Below, in pieces: positions 1-7,809 of a stretch of 35,642 nucleotides of DNA. Origin of the DNA: an uncultured Campylobacterales bacterium (GTDB lineage Bacteria > Campylobacterota > Campylobacteria > Campylobacterales > Arcobacteraceae); assembly GCA_947503785.1 (NCBI GenBank), contig CANNFB010000021.1, positions 1 through 35,642 on the forward strand, written 5' to 3'. The notes beneath the pieces are model-generated. The model was not told the DNA's origin. It made no database searches and saw only the letters and a list, made by a program, of their open reading frames with translations. Within the stretch, counting starts at the first letter, position 1. Each line of letters opens with the position of its first letter. The position numbers and the translations under genes were made by a program.

Positions 1-1
1 T

Positions 2-2329
2 GCAACATTTAAAGTAAGAGCATTTGATGGAACAGATTATAGTTTAGAACATACAGTAAATGTAACAATTGAAGGTGTAACAGATACTTTATCAGGAACA
101 AGTGTTGATGGATATATCTCAGGTATGACAGTGTTAAGTGATTTAGATGGAGATAAAGTAGTAAGTGGTACAGAAACTAATACTCTTACTGATATTGCAG
201 GAAACTTTACACTAACAGGTGGTGATTTAAGTGGAACAGTTATAGGTTATGGTGGAACAGATATTTCAACAGGCTTATCTTTTGAAGGTATTTATAAAGC
301 ACCAGTAGGTTCAACAGTATTAAATCCAACAACAAGTTTATTAGTTGATTTAATGAATGAAGGTAAAACTTTAACAGAAGCAAAAACTCTAATTTATAAT
401 AACTTAGGTGTTGATTCAAGTGTAGATTTACTTTCAGATCCAATAGCAAGTGCAATAGACTCAACAAATTCAAGTGTTGTAGATAATTATGTAGCATATC
501 AAACACTAAATGTAGAAATCAATAATACAATTGGGCAATTAGCAGCAGCACTAGATGGAGCAAGTATAACAAGTGAAATAAATGCTTCAGATGTTATTTC
601 TCAAGAAATAGCAAAAATGCTTATAGCTAATAGTGTTGATCTAACAAATAGTACAGATGTAAATACATTAATTACAAATGTATTAACTACACTAGGTGGT
701 ACAATAGCAAATACTGTTCAATCTGATATTTCAGAAGTAATAGTAAATACAAATACTGCAATAATTAATTCAGGAACAGGAGCATCAAGTGCTCAAAATG
801 CATTTGAAAACTTAGCAAGAGTACAAATAGCAGCAGAAGAAACAGAAACTGAACTAGAAGTAGGTGTTGCAAATGGAAATACAACAGATGCAGTAAATAA
901 CTCAAGTGGAAGTGAATTTGAAGCTAGAGTAGATGAATCTACTGTAGGGTTTATCTCTCAAACACAAGCGACAAATGCTGCTCCAGTTATAAATAATGTA
1001 CATTCAATAACATCTAATGATGAGTTAGACTTTACTTATAATGGGCAACTTGATAATACTATTATGGATTCTAATATAAATGATACGTTTACTTATGATT
1101 GGGATTCTTCTAGTGTGACAATGAGCTTATCTTTAACAGGGTTAAGTAATTTAGATAGTATTTTGGAATTAAGAAGTGAAGCCTCTTTAAATGCTTTAAC
1201 ATCAGCTGCAATAGAATTAAAACCTATATTAATAGACTTTCTTGCAAATGGGAATGTTCTTGGATTAACAGCATTATCATCAGAGACAATAATGATTTCA
1301 AAATCATTGTTTTCAACATTAAATTCATTTAATACAGTAAATAGTGGATTATTAGATGAAGTTTTATCTTTAAAAGACTTCATTTTATTAAATAAAGATG
1401 CCTTAGTATCACAATCAACATTATCAAATGAAAATATTGTGCTACTTAGTGAAATATTATCTCCATCAAATATTACTGCAGTAAATAATTTAATAACATC
1501 TCTTGAAACTTTTAATACTAATAATCCAACATTTAAAACAATGGTTGAATCTATATTAGCAGACAATAATATCAGTCAAATAGAATTAGCAACATTAAAT
1601 CCAGTTATTTTAGCTCAAGTAGATTCTTTAAGATTAGAAGTTATAAGTATTTTAAATACTAATGCATCATTAATTAACTTAATTGATATTCAAGAAGTTC
1701 TTACAAAATTAACAGAAGTTATTGAAGTAGACCCAATTAACGGTGAAATTACTATCACAGCTAATGTTAATCACGTGGCAGCTGAAGCTATGATAAACAT
1801 TGATGAAAATACAGGAGAGTATAGTATCTTAAATCCATATTTTAATACACTTCCTGAGTCAACAAATGTTGAAGTTAACTTTGATTATAATGTTGAAGAT
1901 TCAACAAACAATACTAGTAATACAGCAAAAGCATCTATTTTAGTTACAAGTGATAATGTAAGTGATTTAGATGTAAGTCTTGATAATGGTATACTTTCAG
2001 CGTATGCTAATCAAGATATTAATATGTTAGAACTGCTTGAAAACTTTTCAAGTAACAATGAAGTTTCAGATATTGATTCAATTGATCTTACAAATGGTTC
2101 TCATATACTTTCAAATCTTACTATTGAAGACTTTGAAGAAATGGTATCCGATTCAGCATCAAATGAGTTATCTATAATGGGTGAAAATAACGATACTATT
2201 AAATTAGATTTAAATACATGGACAGCTGGTTCTGTGAATCAGGATGACTTTATTCCTTATGTTGCAAATGGTAGTTCAGATGTATTAACATTGTTAATAG
2301 AAAAAAATATTATAGTTGAAGATATTTAA
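2..2329 (+). CDS. C-terminal part of a giant type I-secreted repeat adhesin (5' end outside window)
   Basis: The frame is open from base 2, so the gene starts upstream of the window; about 775 C-terminal residues are visible. The fragment is rich in Thr, Ser, Asn, Asp and Val, contains no Cys, and opens with the end of a cadherin/Ig-like strand (VNVTIEG). An EF-hand-like acidic loop (DLDGDKVVSGTE, about residues 47-58) follows. A further Ig/VCBS-like segment starts near DTFTYDW but is interrupted by about 200 leucine-rich, probably helical residues before strands resume near EVDPINGEITI. The last 85 residues (IDLTNG...LSNL...LDLNTW...YVANGSSDVLTLLIE) resemble the C-terminal secretion-signal region of large type I-secreted adhesins. 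No classical GGxGxDxxx nonapeptides are visible. It probably works outside the cell in adhesion or biofilm formation, and is probably exported by the system at 30273-35475. Family assignment is by pattern, not by search. Confidence 0.8.
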   Translation, partial: ATFKVRAFDGTDYSLEHTVNVTIEGVTDTLSGTSVDGYISGMTVLSDLDGDKVVSGTETNTLTDIAGNFTLTGGDLSGTVIGYGGTDISTGLSFEGIYKAPVGSTVLNPTTSLLVDLMNEGKTLTEAKTLIYNNLGVDSSVDLLSDPIASAIDSTNSSVVDNYVAYQTLNVEINNTIGQLAAALDGASITSEINASDVISQEIAKMLIANSVDLTNSTDVNTLITNVLTTLGGTIANTVQSDISEVIVNTNTAIINSGTGASSAQNAFENLARVQIAAEETETELEVGVANGNTTDAVNNSSGSEFEARVDESTVGFISQTQATNAAPVINNVHSITSNDELDFTYNGQLDNTIMDSNINDTFTYDWDSSSVTMSLSLTGLSNLDSILELRSEASLNALTSAAIELKPILIDFLANGNVLGLTALSSETIMISKSLFSTLNSFNTVNSGLLDEVLSLKDFILLNKDALVSQSTLSNENIVLLSEILSPSNITAVNNLITSLETFNTNNPTFKTMVESILADNNISQIELATLNPVILAQVDSLRLEVISILNTNASLINLIDIQEVLTKLTEVIEVDPINGEITITANVNHVAAEAMINIDENTGEYSILNPYFNTLPESTNVEVNFDYNVEDSTNNTSNTAKASILVTSDNVSDLDVSLDNGILSAYANQDINMLELLENFSSNNEVSDIDSIDLTNGSHILSNLTIEDFEEMVSDSASNELSIMGENNDTIKLDLNTWTAGSVNQDDFIPYVANGSSDVLTLLIEKNIIVEDI

Positions 2330-2364
2330 TTATAACAAACTAAAATCACACGAGAGGACTAAAA

Positions 2365-3105
2365 ATGTTTTTTAAACTATTTTCAAAGATGAAGAGTAAG
2401 AAACATGACCTTTCAGAATATTATACTACTGATATTCATTCTCACTTAATACCAGCTATTGATGATGGTGTTAAAACTTTTGATGAAAGCATTTCTATCA
2501 TAAAGGAAATGCATTCATTAGGATATAAAAGAATCATCACTACGCCTCACATAATGAGCCACAGATTTCCTAATACAAAAGAAACAATCACCAAAGGCTA
2601 CAATAAAGTAAAAGAAGAACTAATCAAACAAAATATTGATATTATCTTTGATATGGCAGCTGAGTATTACTACGATGAGCATTTTATTGAATTAGTAAGA
2701 GCAAAAGATTTATTAACTTTTGGGGATAACTATGTATTATTTGAGCTTTCATATACTACAAAACCTTTTGGAATAGAGCAGGTGATATATGAGCTTTTAT
2801 CTGCAGGTTATAAGCCTGTTCTAGCTCATCCTGAAAGATATAGCTACTATTCTTCAGATTTCAATAAATATGATGCCTTAAAGGATTTAGGCTTATTATT
2901 TCAAATAAATTTAAACTCTTTAAATAGCTTTTATGGTAAAAAACCCAAAAAAGCAGCTGAGTATTTAGTAGACAATCAGTTAGTGGATTTTGTGGGAAGT
3001 GATATTCATGCTATGAGATATTTTGATTCTTTGAAGAGTTTTACACAATCAAATAAGTTAAAAGAAGTTTTTGAAAAGAATCAAATAAAGAATGACTTTA
3101 TTTGA
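2365..3105 (+). CDS. cpsB: CpsB/YwqE-type PHP-domain protein-tyrosine phosphatase
   Basis: This 246-residue protein matches the manganese-dependent PHP phosphatases that dephosphorylate capsule tyrosine kinases. Visible metal-site motifs are D23-I-H25-S-H27 followed by DDG at 33-35, TTPHI near residue 60, AHPERY near residue 155 and GSDIHA near residue 212. These are the usual family positions, and the length is normal. The ATG at 2365 follows an AGAGGA ribosome-binding site. The gene lies 35 bases after the adhesin stop and converges with wzc, whose protein has a tyrosine-rich tail. The natural inference is that it reverses Wzc phosphorylation in the cytoplasm and so controls polysaccharide chain length or export. 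The pairing with Wzc rests on proximity and family knowledge. Confidence 0.9.
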   Translation: MFFKLFSKMKSKKHDLSEYYTTDIHSHLIPAIDDGVKTFDESISIIKEMHSLGYKRIITTPHIMSHRFPNTKETITKGYNKVKEELIKQNIDIIFDMAAEYYYDEHFIELVRAKDLLTFGDNYVLFELSYTTKPFGIEQVIYELLSAGYKPVLAHPERYSYYSSDFNKYDALKDLGLLFQINLNSLNSFYGKKPKKAAEYLVDNQLVDFVGSDIHAMRYFDSLKSFTQSNKLKEVFEKNQIKNDFI

Positions 3106-3125
3106 TTCTTTCATTTTAAATATTT

Positions 3126-5486
3126 TTATCTGTCTTTATAATACTTGTCATTTCCATAACCGTATCCATAACTAACACCATAACCATATCCATATTTTTC
3201 ACCAATCTCAACACCATTTAAAATCATACCTATATGATTGTGTGAGTGTTCTTTACTAAGCCTATCAAGGTTTTTAATAAACTCTTTTCTAGTATAATTA
3301 GCTCTTACAATAAAGAATGTAATATCAGCATAATTCATTAAAATTAAAGCATCAGTTACAAGTCCAACAGGAGGAGTATCAATGATAATATAATCATAAG
3401 TTTTCTTCAATAACTCAATAGTATCTTTCATCTCATCCATTAAAATTAACTCAGATGGATTAGGAGGTAATACACCAGTTGAAATAATATCAACATTTTC
3501 TACAGATGTTTTCTTGATTACTTCTTCAAGGCTATTTTGCTTTGTTAAATAGTTAGAAATACCAATATTATTAGGTACATCAAACTCTTTATGTACACTA
3601 GCTTTTCTTAAGTCTAAATCTAACACAATCACTTTTTTATTACTCTTAGCAATTATCTCTGCAAGTTTTGCTGTTGTGTTAGTCTTACCTTCACCTGATA
3701 CAGATGAAGTGATAGTAATAACTCTACTTTCTTCATGTTGTGGCAAAAACTGTAAGTTTGTTCTAATAGACCTAAAGGCTTCTAGGAAAATATTGTTTGT
3801 TTTTTTATTTTTATTTGAAGGAATTACTCCATAAATAGGAATACTAGATAATCTTTCTATTTCTTCAGTATTTTTAATAGTATCATTTAAAAACTCTTTA
3901 ATAAATACATATACTAAACCAAAGATAATACCTAATATCATACCAACTAAAACAATAAGCATTCTTTTTGGTTTTATAGGTGTAGGGTAGTTTAAAGCTT
4001 GATCTAAAACTCTACCATTTGAAATAGTAGATGATTTTAAGATAGCAGTTTCAGCCCTTTTCTCTAATAAGAAAGAATATACTTTTTCATTTACATTAAA
4101 GTGTCTAGATAGTCTTGTAAGTTCTCTTTCTTGTTTTGGAAGAGTCTCTAAAGATTTTGACAGCTTTGCTATTACATTTTTCATAGATGCTTTTCTTTGA
4201 CTTAATTGTCTTAAGTTTGCTTGTAAAGATGCTTTTATAGATCTTCTTAAAGAAGCAATAGTTTTACTAAGTTTTTCAACATCAGGATGAAGTTCTGTAT
4301 AGTCAATAAGTACACTTTCTCTTTGTGTAGAGTACTCATGTAGTTTATTTATCAAACTAGCAAGAGCAGGATCTGCAAAACGTATCGAACCCACTGTTAA
4401 TCCAGATAGATTTGTATTTGTTTTGATATACTGTTGTAAGTTTCTTAAAATATTTTCTTCTATTAAAATCTCTTGTAGTTTAGTTTCATACTGAGTGATA
4501 TTTTTTGAAGTATTAGTTGCTTTCTCCGGTAAACTTATCACGTCGTTTGTCTCTTTATAAACTTCAAGTTTACTTTCAGAAATTTTCAATCTTTTGTTTA
4601 TATCTTCAAGTTGATTATCAATAAAATTCAAAGATAAGTTTGCTACTTCACTTTTTCTTTCTATCTCTTCATTTAAATATGCTTTAAATATAGAATTTAA
4701 AAGATCTTTTGCTCTAGTAGATACAGTATCTTGTATAGATATTCGCAATACAGATGATAGCTCTGATACTTGAGATACATTTAATCCCCTATAAAAAGTA
4801 TTTGCAGCCGCACTTGGATGTACAAAAGAAAAAGAATACTGCTCATTTAAAAGTTCTGAAATCTGCGCTACTTTTATATTAAACCACTGACTATCTATCT
4901 CTTCACCGTATTTATGGTTTGCATCATAGGAGATTAAATCATGTTCTTCAAAAGGTGAAATGCCTAATTGAGCTAAGATTCCTTTTTTTGACCATTTTGA
5001 AACAGGTAATATCTTTAGATTAAAGCTGTCTTTATTTATTGGCGTAAGTATGAATCTTTTTCCATACATAAAGTTATCTAAAACTTTCTGGCTTACGATA
5101 AAAGGTGAGTTTTGATAAAACTCTCTTTTTCTATAGTTTTTAGTAGTAAAGTATCTAGTATTTAAGTCTAAGTTTTCTAATGCTTTATTAGCTAAAAAAC
5201 GTGACTTAAAAACTTCAATTTGATTTTCTACATTGGTTCCTCCACCTGTAAAAGCTTGTTTTAAAGCATCTGAACTATTATAACCTCTTTGCTCTTCTTG
5301 AAGCTCTATAGTAGCAGATGAACCATAGATACTAGGCTTTGTATATGCAAATACGGCAGCTAAAAGTGTGAATATAAAAGCAAATAAAGCGATTATATAT
5401 TTATATCTAGCTATTGTTTTAAAAAGTAGTTTTAAATCTATTTCGTCATTTTGCTGAGTATTTAGATTATTGTTTAAATTATTCAT
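3126..5486 (-). CDS. wzc: Wzc-like polysaccharide co-polymerase / BY-family tyrosine autokinase
   Basis: Inner-membrane chain-length regulator and tyrosine kinase of Wzy-dependent polysaccharide export, 786 residues. An N-terminal membrane segment (about residues 30-50) starts the Wzz domain; a long periplasmic coiled-coil region follows, then a second membrane segment (about 509-529). The cytoplasmic kinase domain has Walker A SGEGKT (near 598), Walker A' VLDLDLRKA (near 622) and Walker B IIIDTPPVG (near 703). The last 20 residues are a Gly-Tyr-rich tail with many Tyr, the usual autophosphorylation cluster. The frame runs 20 codons further upstream, but the ATG at 5486 is preferred: it overlaps the wza stop by one base (TAATG) and begins MNNLNN, so translation is probably coupled to wza. 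Confidence 0.93.
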   Translation of the reverse strand: MNNLNNNLNTQQNDEIDLKLLFKTIARYKYIIALFAFIFTLLAAVFAYTKPSIYGSSATIELQEEQRGYNSSDALKQAFTGGGTNVENQIEVFKSRFLANKALENLDLNTRYFTTKNYRKREFYQNSPFIVSQKVLDNFMYGKRFILTPINKDSFNLKILPVSKWSKKGILAQLGISPFEEHDLISYDANHKYGEEIDSQWFNIKVAQISELLNEQYSFSFVHPSAAANTFYRGLNVSQVSELSSVLRISIQDTVSTRAKDLLNSIFKAYLNEEIERKSEVANLSLNFIDNQLEDINKRLKISESKLEVYKETNDVISLPEKATNTSKNITQYETKLQEILIEENILRNLQQYIKTNTNLSGLTVGSIRFADPALASLINKLHEYSTQRESVLIDYTELHPDVEKLSKTIASLRRSIKASLQANLRQLSQRKASMKNVIAKLSKSLETLPKQERELTRLSRHFNVNEKVYSFLLEKRAETAILKSSTISNGRVLDQALNYPTPIKPKRMLIVLVGMILGIIFGLVYVFIKEFLNDTIKNTEEIERLSSIPIYGVIPSNKNKKTNNIFLEAFRSIRTNLQFLPQHEESRVITITSSVSGEGKTNTTAKLAEIIAKSNKKVIVLDLDLRKASVHKEFDVPNNIGISNYLTKQNSLEEVIKKTSVENVDIISTGVLPPNPSELILMDEMKDTIELLKKTYDYIIIDTPPVGLVTDALILMNYADITFFIVRANYTRKEFIKNLDRLSKEHSHNHIGMILNGVEIGEKYGYGYGVSYGYGYGNDKYYKDR

Positions 5487-6283
5487 TAGTCGATTAACTC
5501 TTTTCTTTGAGTGAATGGATCTAAGATAGCTGATAATGCATTCCAAAATGGTAACACTTCATTAAATGCTCTATTATAACCTTTCATAGGTCTAGGTTGT
5601 ACATAAATAATATCATTTGGTTTAAGTAACATACTTCCATCATTTAGTGCAGTTAAATTTGCTAAGTCAATATTTCTAATAGTAGGATTTCTTAAATCAC
5701 CTCTTATGATTTTGATATCATTTCTAGATGCATAATCTGTAAGATCTCCACTTTGTGCGATAGCTTCGATTAGATTCATTGTTCCATTTTTTACTGAAAC
5801 TATTCCTGGTTTTTTTACTTCACCTATTACTGTTACTCTTTGGTTTTTGATTTCAGTTGTAACATAGGGATTCCTTATATATAGTTTGTATAAACCTATA
5901 AGTTTTTCTGATACTTCATCTTCTGTAAGTCCTGATATTTGTACACTTCCAATCAAAGGTAATCTAACAGTACCTTTTTGTGTTACAAGAATTCCTGTAT
6001 CGTCTACGTTTGTAGTATTGTTTGTATTTTGACTTGTAAGAATAGAAGTCATTTGTTGAGAACCTTTTCCTGATTGAATATATACAACAATCGAAACTCT
6101 ATCGTTTGCAGAGACTGTACTTTCATAAGCAAGCTCTTTTTCATATTGTTCTATTGTTACTTTAGTGATTTTATCCTCTTCTTTTTCTTCAACTTGAAAA
6201 AGCTTATAATCTTTTAGTGAACAACCACTAAACAATAACAATACACCAAAAGTAAGTAAGGTTTTTGACAAAACATTCCTCAT
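5486..6283 (-). CDS. wza: Wza-like outer-membrane polysaccharide export lipoprotein
   Basis: This 265-residue protein begins with a lipoprotein signal peptide ending LFSGC, with Cys21 as the lipidated residue. A polysaccharide-export (Poly_export) domain follows (about residues 55-150, including TVRLPLIGSVQISGLTEDE), then an SLBB domain (about 155-240, including VTVIGEVKKPG). A C-terminal amphipathic stretch (about YNRAFNEVLPFWNALSAIL) could line the outer-membrane pore. It is shorter than E. coli Wza (about 380 residues), consistent with one SLBB domain. The ATG follows an AAAGGA ribosome-binding site. It is the first gene of a two-gene operon with wzc and should form the outer-membrane exit channel for the polymer made by the 8993-30049 operon. 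Confidence 0.92.
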   Translation of the reverse strand: MRNVLSKTLLTFGVLLLFSGCSLKDYKLFQVEEKEEDKITKVTIEQYEKELAYESTVSANDRVSIVVYIQSGKGSQQMTSILTSQNTNNTTNVDDTGILVTQKGTVRLPLIGSVQISGLTEDEVSEKLIGLYKLYIRNPYVTTEIKNQRVTVIGEVKKPGIVSVKNGTMNLIEAIAQSGDLTDYASRNDIKIIRGDLRNPTIRNIDLANLTALNDGSMLLKPNDIIYVQPRPMKGYNRAFNEVLPFWNALSAILDPFTQRKELID

Positions 6284-6309
6284 ACATTTCCTTTAAAACA
6301 ATTTTTCTT

Positions 6310-6339
6310 ATAATAACACAATTCCTTATTAAAGGTCAA
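6310..6339 (-). promoter_or_regulatory. Predicted sigma70-type promoter for wza-wzc
   Basis: On the minus strand TTGACC (6334-6339) is followed after 18 bases by TATTAT (6310-6315), about 27 bases upstream of the wza ATG. The match is good but the AT-rich background makes chance -10 matches common. Confidence 0.5.
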
Positions 6340-6416
6340 ATGCTTATTATTATGATTAATAAAACAAGGGTAAGATAGTGTTTAAGTTTAGTTTAATATT
6401 ATAATTAAAAATATTA

Positions 6417-6425
6417 TGATATAAT
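6417..6425 (+). promoter_or_regulatory. Extended -10 promoter element for the 6458-8955 operon
   Basis: TGATATAAT is a perfect TGn-TATAAT extended -10, 32 bases before the ATG at 6458. No convincing -35 is present at 17 bases upstream, which fits extended -10 promoters and the weak -35 conservation known in Campylobacterota. A CGGAGA ribosome-binding site at 6447-6452 sits 5 bases before the ATG. Confidence 0.5.
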
Positions 6426-6457
6426 CTATTTAATTATTCAAATATACGGAGATAATC

Positions 6458-6670
6458 ATGAAAAAAAATACAACTAATGAATCAAGAAGAGCTTTCTTAA
6501 AAAAAGCTGCTTATGTAGCACCAACAGTAATAGCACTCGGTGCAATTACTAATCCTGTAACATCTTCAGCAGCAAGTTGTACAGCAGCAAATCCTTGTAG
6601 TCAGCCTACTGATACAGGTTCAAGTAATTCAGGTAACAATGATGAAGGTGGATTTAAAGGCGCTTTTTAA
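6458..6670 (+). CDS. Small twin-arginine-signal peptide, candidate precursor/substrate of the adjacent modification genes
   Basis: This 70-residue protein carries a textbook twin-arginine motif S9-R-R-A-F-L-K15, a hydrophobic stretch (about residues 17-29) and a likely signal-peptidase site after Ala38 or Ala39. The predicted mature part is only about 31 residues, contains Cys41 and Cys47 (C-T-A-A-N-P-C), is rich in Ser, Thr, Asn and Gly, and ends GGFKGAF. The ATG has a good CGGAGA ribosome-binding site, stronger than that of the next gene, so it may be the most highly expressed gene of the operon. It is followed after 7 bases by an HPr-kinase-like gene, then PqqD-like and nucleotidyltransferase genes. 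I recognise no named family. The role as modified substrate is inference from size, gene order and the peptide-binding habit of PqqD domains; it could instead be an unrelated small exported protein. Confidence 0.75.
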   Translation: MKKNTTNESRRAFLKKAAYVAPTVIALGAITNPVTSSAASCTAANPCSQPTDTGSSNSGNNDEGGFKGAF

Positions 6671-6677
6671 TTAAATA

Positions 6678-7550
6678 ATGAAAGTTTTTAATTATTTAAT
6701 ACTTGATAAAGAAAACACTGCCCTAAATACTAATCATTATATTTTAACAGAAGAAGAATACCCTTCTGTTAATTTATCTTATGTTCTTATTCTTTATAAT
6801 AATCAATATAGAGAAGTACAAATTACAAGTAACAAATCTTTTGATAAAATAGAAAAAAATCAATATTTTAGTTTTGATGTAAAAGATGTATTATCATTTT
6901 TATTTAAAATTGGTACAAATACAATAATTCTTAAAAGAAAAGAAAAAGCCACTGATCTTTTGGTAGACTATTGGTTATATCATACTTTTTTACCTATTTT
7001 ACTCACCTTTGAAAATAAGTACTATTTTTTACATGCTGGTGCAGTTGAGATTGAGAGTAAATCAGTACTCTTTATAGCTGATTCTTTTGGTGGAAAATCA
7101 ACACTAACAGATTTTTTCATAAAAAAAGGTCATACTATGATTTCTGATGATAAAGTAGCTACTTTTGAAAAAGATGATAAAATATATGCTGTTCCTTCAT
7201 ATCCTTATCATAGACCATATCGAAAGATGGAAGATTTAGGTATTTTTGTAGAAAATTTTGCAAATAAAATAAAACCAATACATTGTATTTTTAATCTAAT
7301 AAAATCAGATGAAGAATCTAAAATAAAAATAGAGAAAATATCAGGAATAGAAAAGTTCAAAGCACTAAGATATGCAACTGATATAGATTTACCAGTACAT
7401 AAAGAATCAAGATTTAAATCAGTAACAAATATAGCAAATAAAGTATGTATTTACAATATCTCAATACCTTGGGATTTAGAAAGACTAGATGAAGTATATG
7501 GTAAAATATGTAAGTTTATAAAAAAGGAAGCAGATGAACTTAAACACTAA
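6678..7550 (+). CDS. HPr kinase (HprK)-related kinase
   Basis: This 290-residue protein resembles the C-terminal kinase half of HPr kinase/phosphorylase, as in the HprK-related proteins found beside PqqD-like genes. A LHAGAVE segment (near 118-124) leads into a P-loop A134-D-S-F-G-G139-K-S-T, where the first P-loop glycine is replaced by Ala. A following MISDDKV (154-160) matches the conserved Ser-Asp-Asp region of this family. Genuine HPr kinase would need a PTS context, which is absent here. By analogy with HprK-like kinases that phosphorylate lasso peptides in some Firmicutes, it may phosphorylate a peptide, here perhaps the product of 6458-6670. The start has no clear ribosome-binding site and lies 7 bases after the upstream stop, suggesting coupled translation. 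Substrate unknown. Confidence 0.8.
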   Translation: MKVFNYLILDKENTALNTNHYILTEEEYPSVNLSYVLILYNNQYREVQITSNKSFDKIEKNQYFSFDVKDVLSFLFKIGTNTIILKRKEKATDLLVDYWLYHTFLPILLTFENKYYFLHAGAVEIESKSVLFIADSFGGKSTLTDFFIKKGHTMISDDKVATFEKDDKIYAVPSYPYHRPYRKMEDLGIFVENFANKIKPIHCIFNLIKSDEESKIKIEKISGIEKFKALRYATDIDLPVHKESRFKSVTNIANKVCIYNISIPWDLERLDEVYGKICKFIKKEADELKH

Positions 7551-7809
7551 ATTATCTATACCAGATACACTTTTCTCACAAGAAGTAGATGACGAAACAA
7601 TAGTGCTAGATACTAATACTCAAGAATACTTTAACTTCACAGGAATTGGAAAAGTTATCTGGGATATGCTTATAGAAGAAAATACACTTGCTGAGATATA
7701 CGAAGAACTAAATGAGTTTATGGAAGTAGAATCAAAACAACTAGAAAATGACATCTTAACTTTTGTAAAATCTTTAAATGATAGTAATCTTGTTGTTATT
7801 GAAAGCTAG
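7534..7809 (+). CDS. PqqD-family protein (RiPP recognition element-like peptide chaperone)
   Basis: This 91-residue single-domain protein has the PqqD layout: a first strand with E-TIVLDTNTQEYFNFTGIG, then IWDMLIEENTLAEIYEEL and a C-terminal helix ending in L-NDSNLVVIE. PqqD and related RRE domains bind the leader of a ribosomal peptide and present it to modifying enzymes. No pqqA, B, C or E gene is nearby, so PQQ synthesis is not indicated. The gene overlaps the end of the kinase gene by 17 bases and has an AAGGAA ribosome-binding site, and the nucleotidyltransferase ATG follows its stop directly. It probably brings the small Tat-signal peptide to the kinase and/or nucleotidyltransferase; that link is inference. 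Confidence 0.85.
   Translation: MNLNTKLSIPDTLFSQEVDDETIVLDTNTQEYFNFTGIGKVIWDMLIEENTLAEIYEELNEFMEVESKQLENDILTFVKSLNDSNLVVIES

Noticed and set aside
240-1566. Minus-strand open frames inside the adhesin gene
   Set aside because: They are shadows of a strongly biased coding strand, with low-complexity translations and no ribosome-binding sites or family motifs.
1-2329. Direct tandem DNA repeats in the adhesin
   Set aside because: The visible part has similar composition throughout but I find no long repeated units at the nucleotide or protein level; repeats may lie upstream of the window.
7534-7809. PQQ cofactor biosynthesis
   Set aside because: Only a PqqD-like domain is present; no pqqA, pqqB, pqqC or radical SAM pqqE gene is visible.
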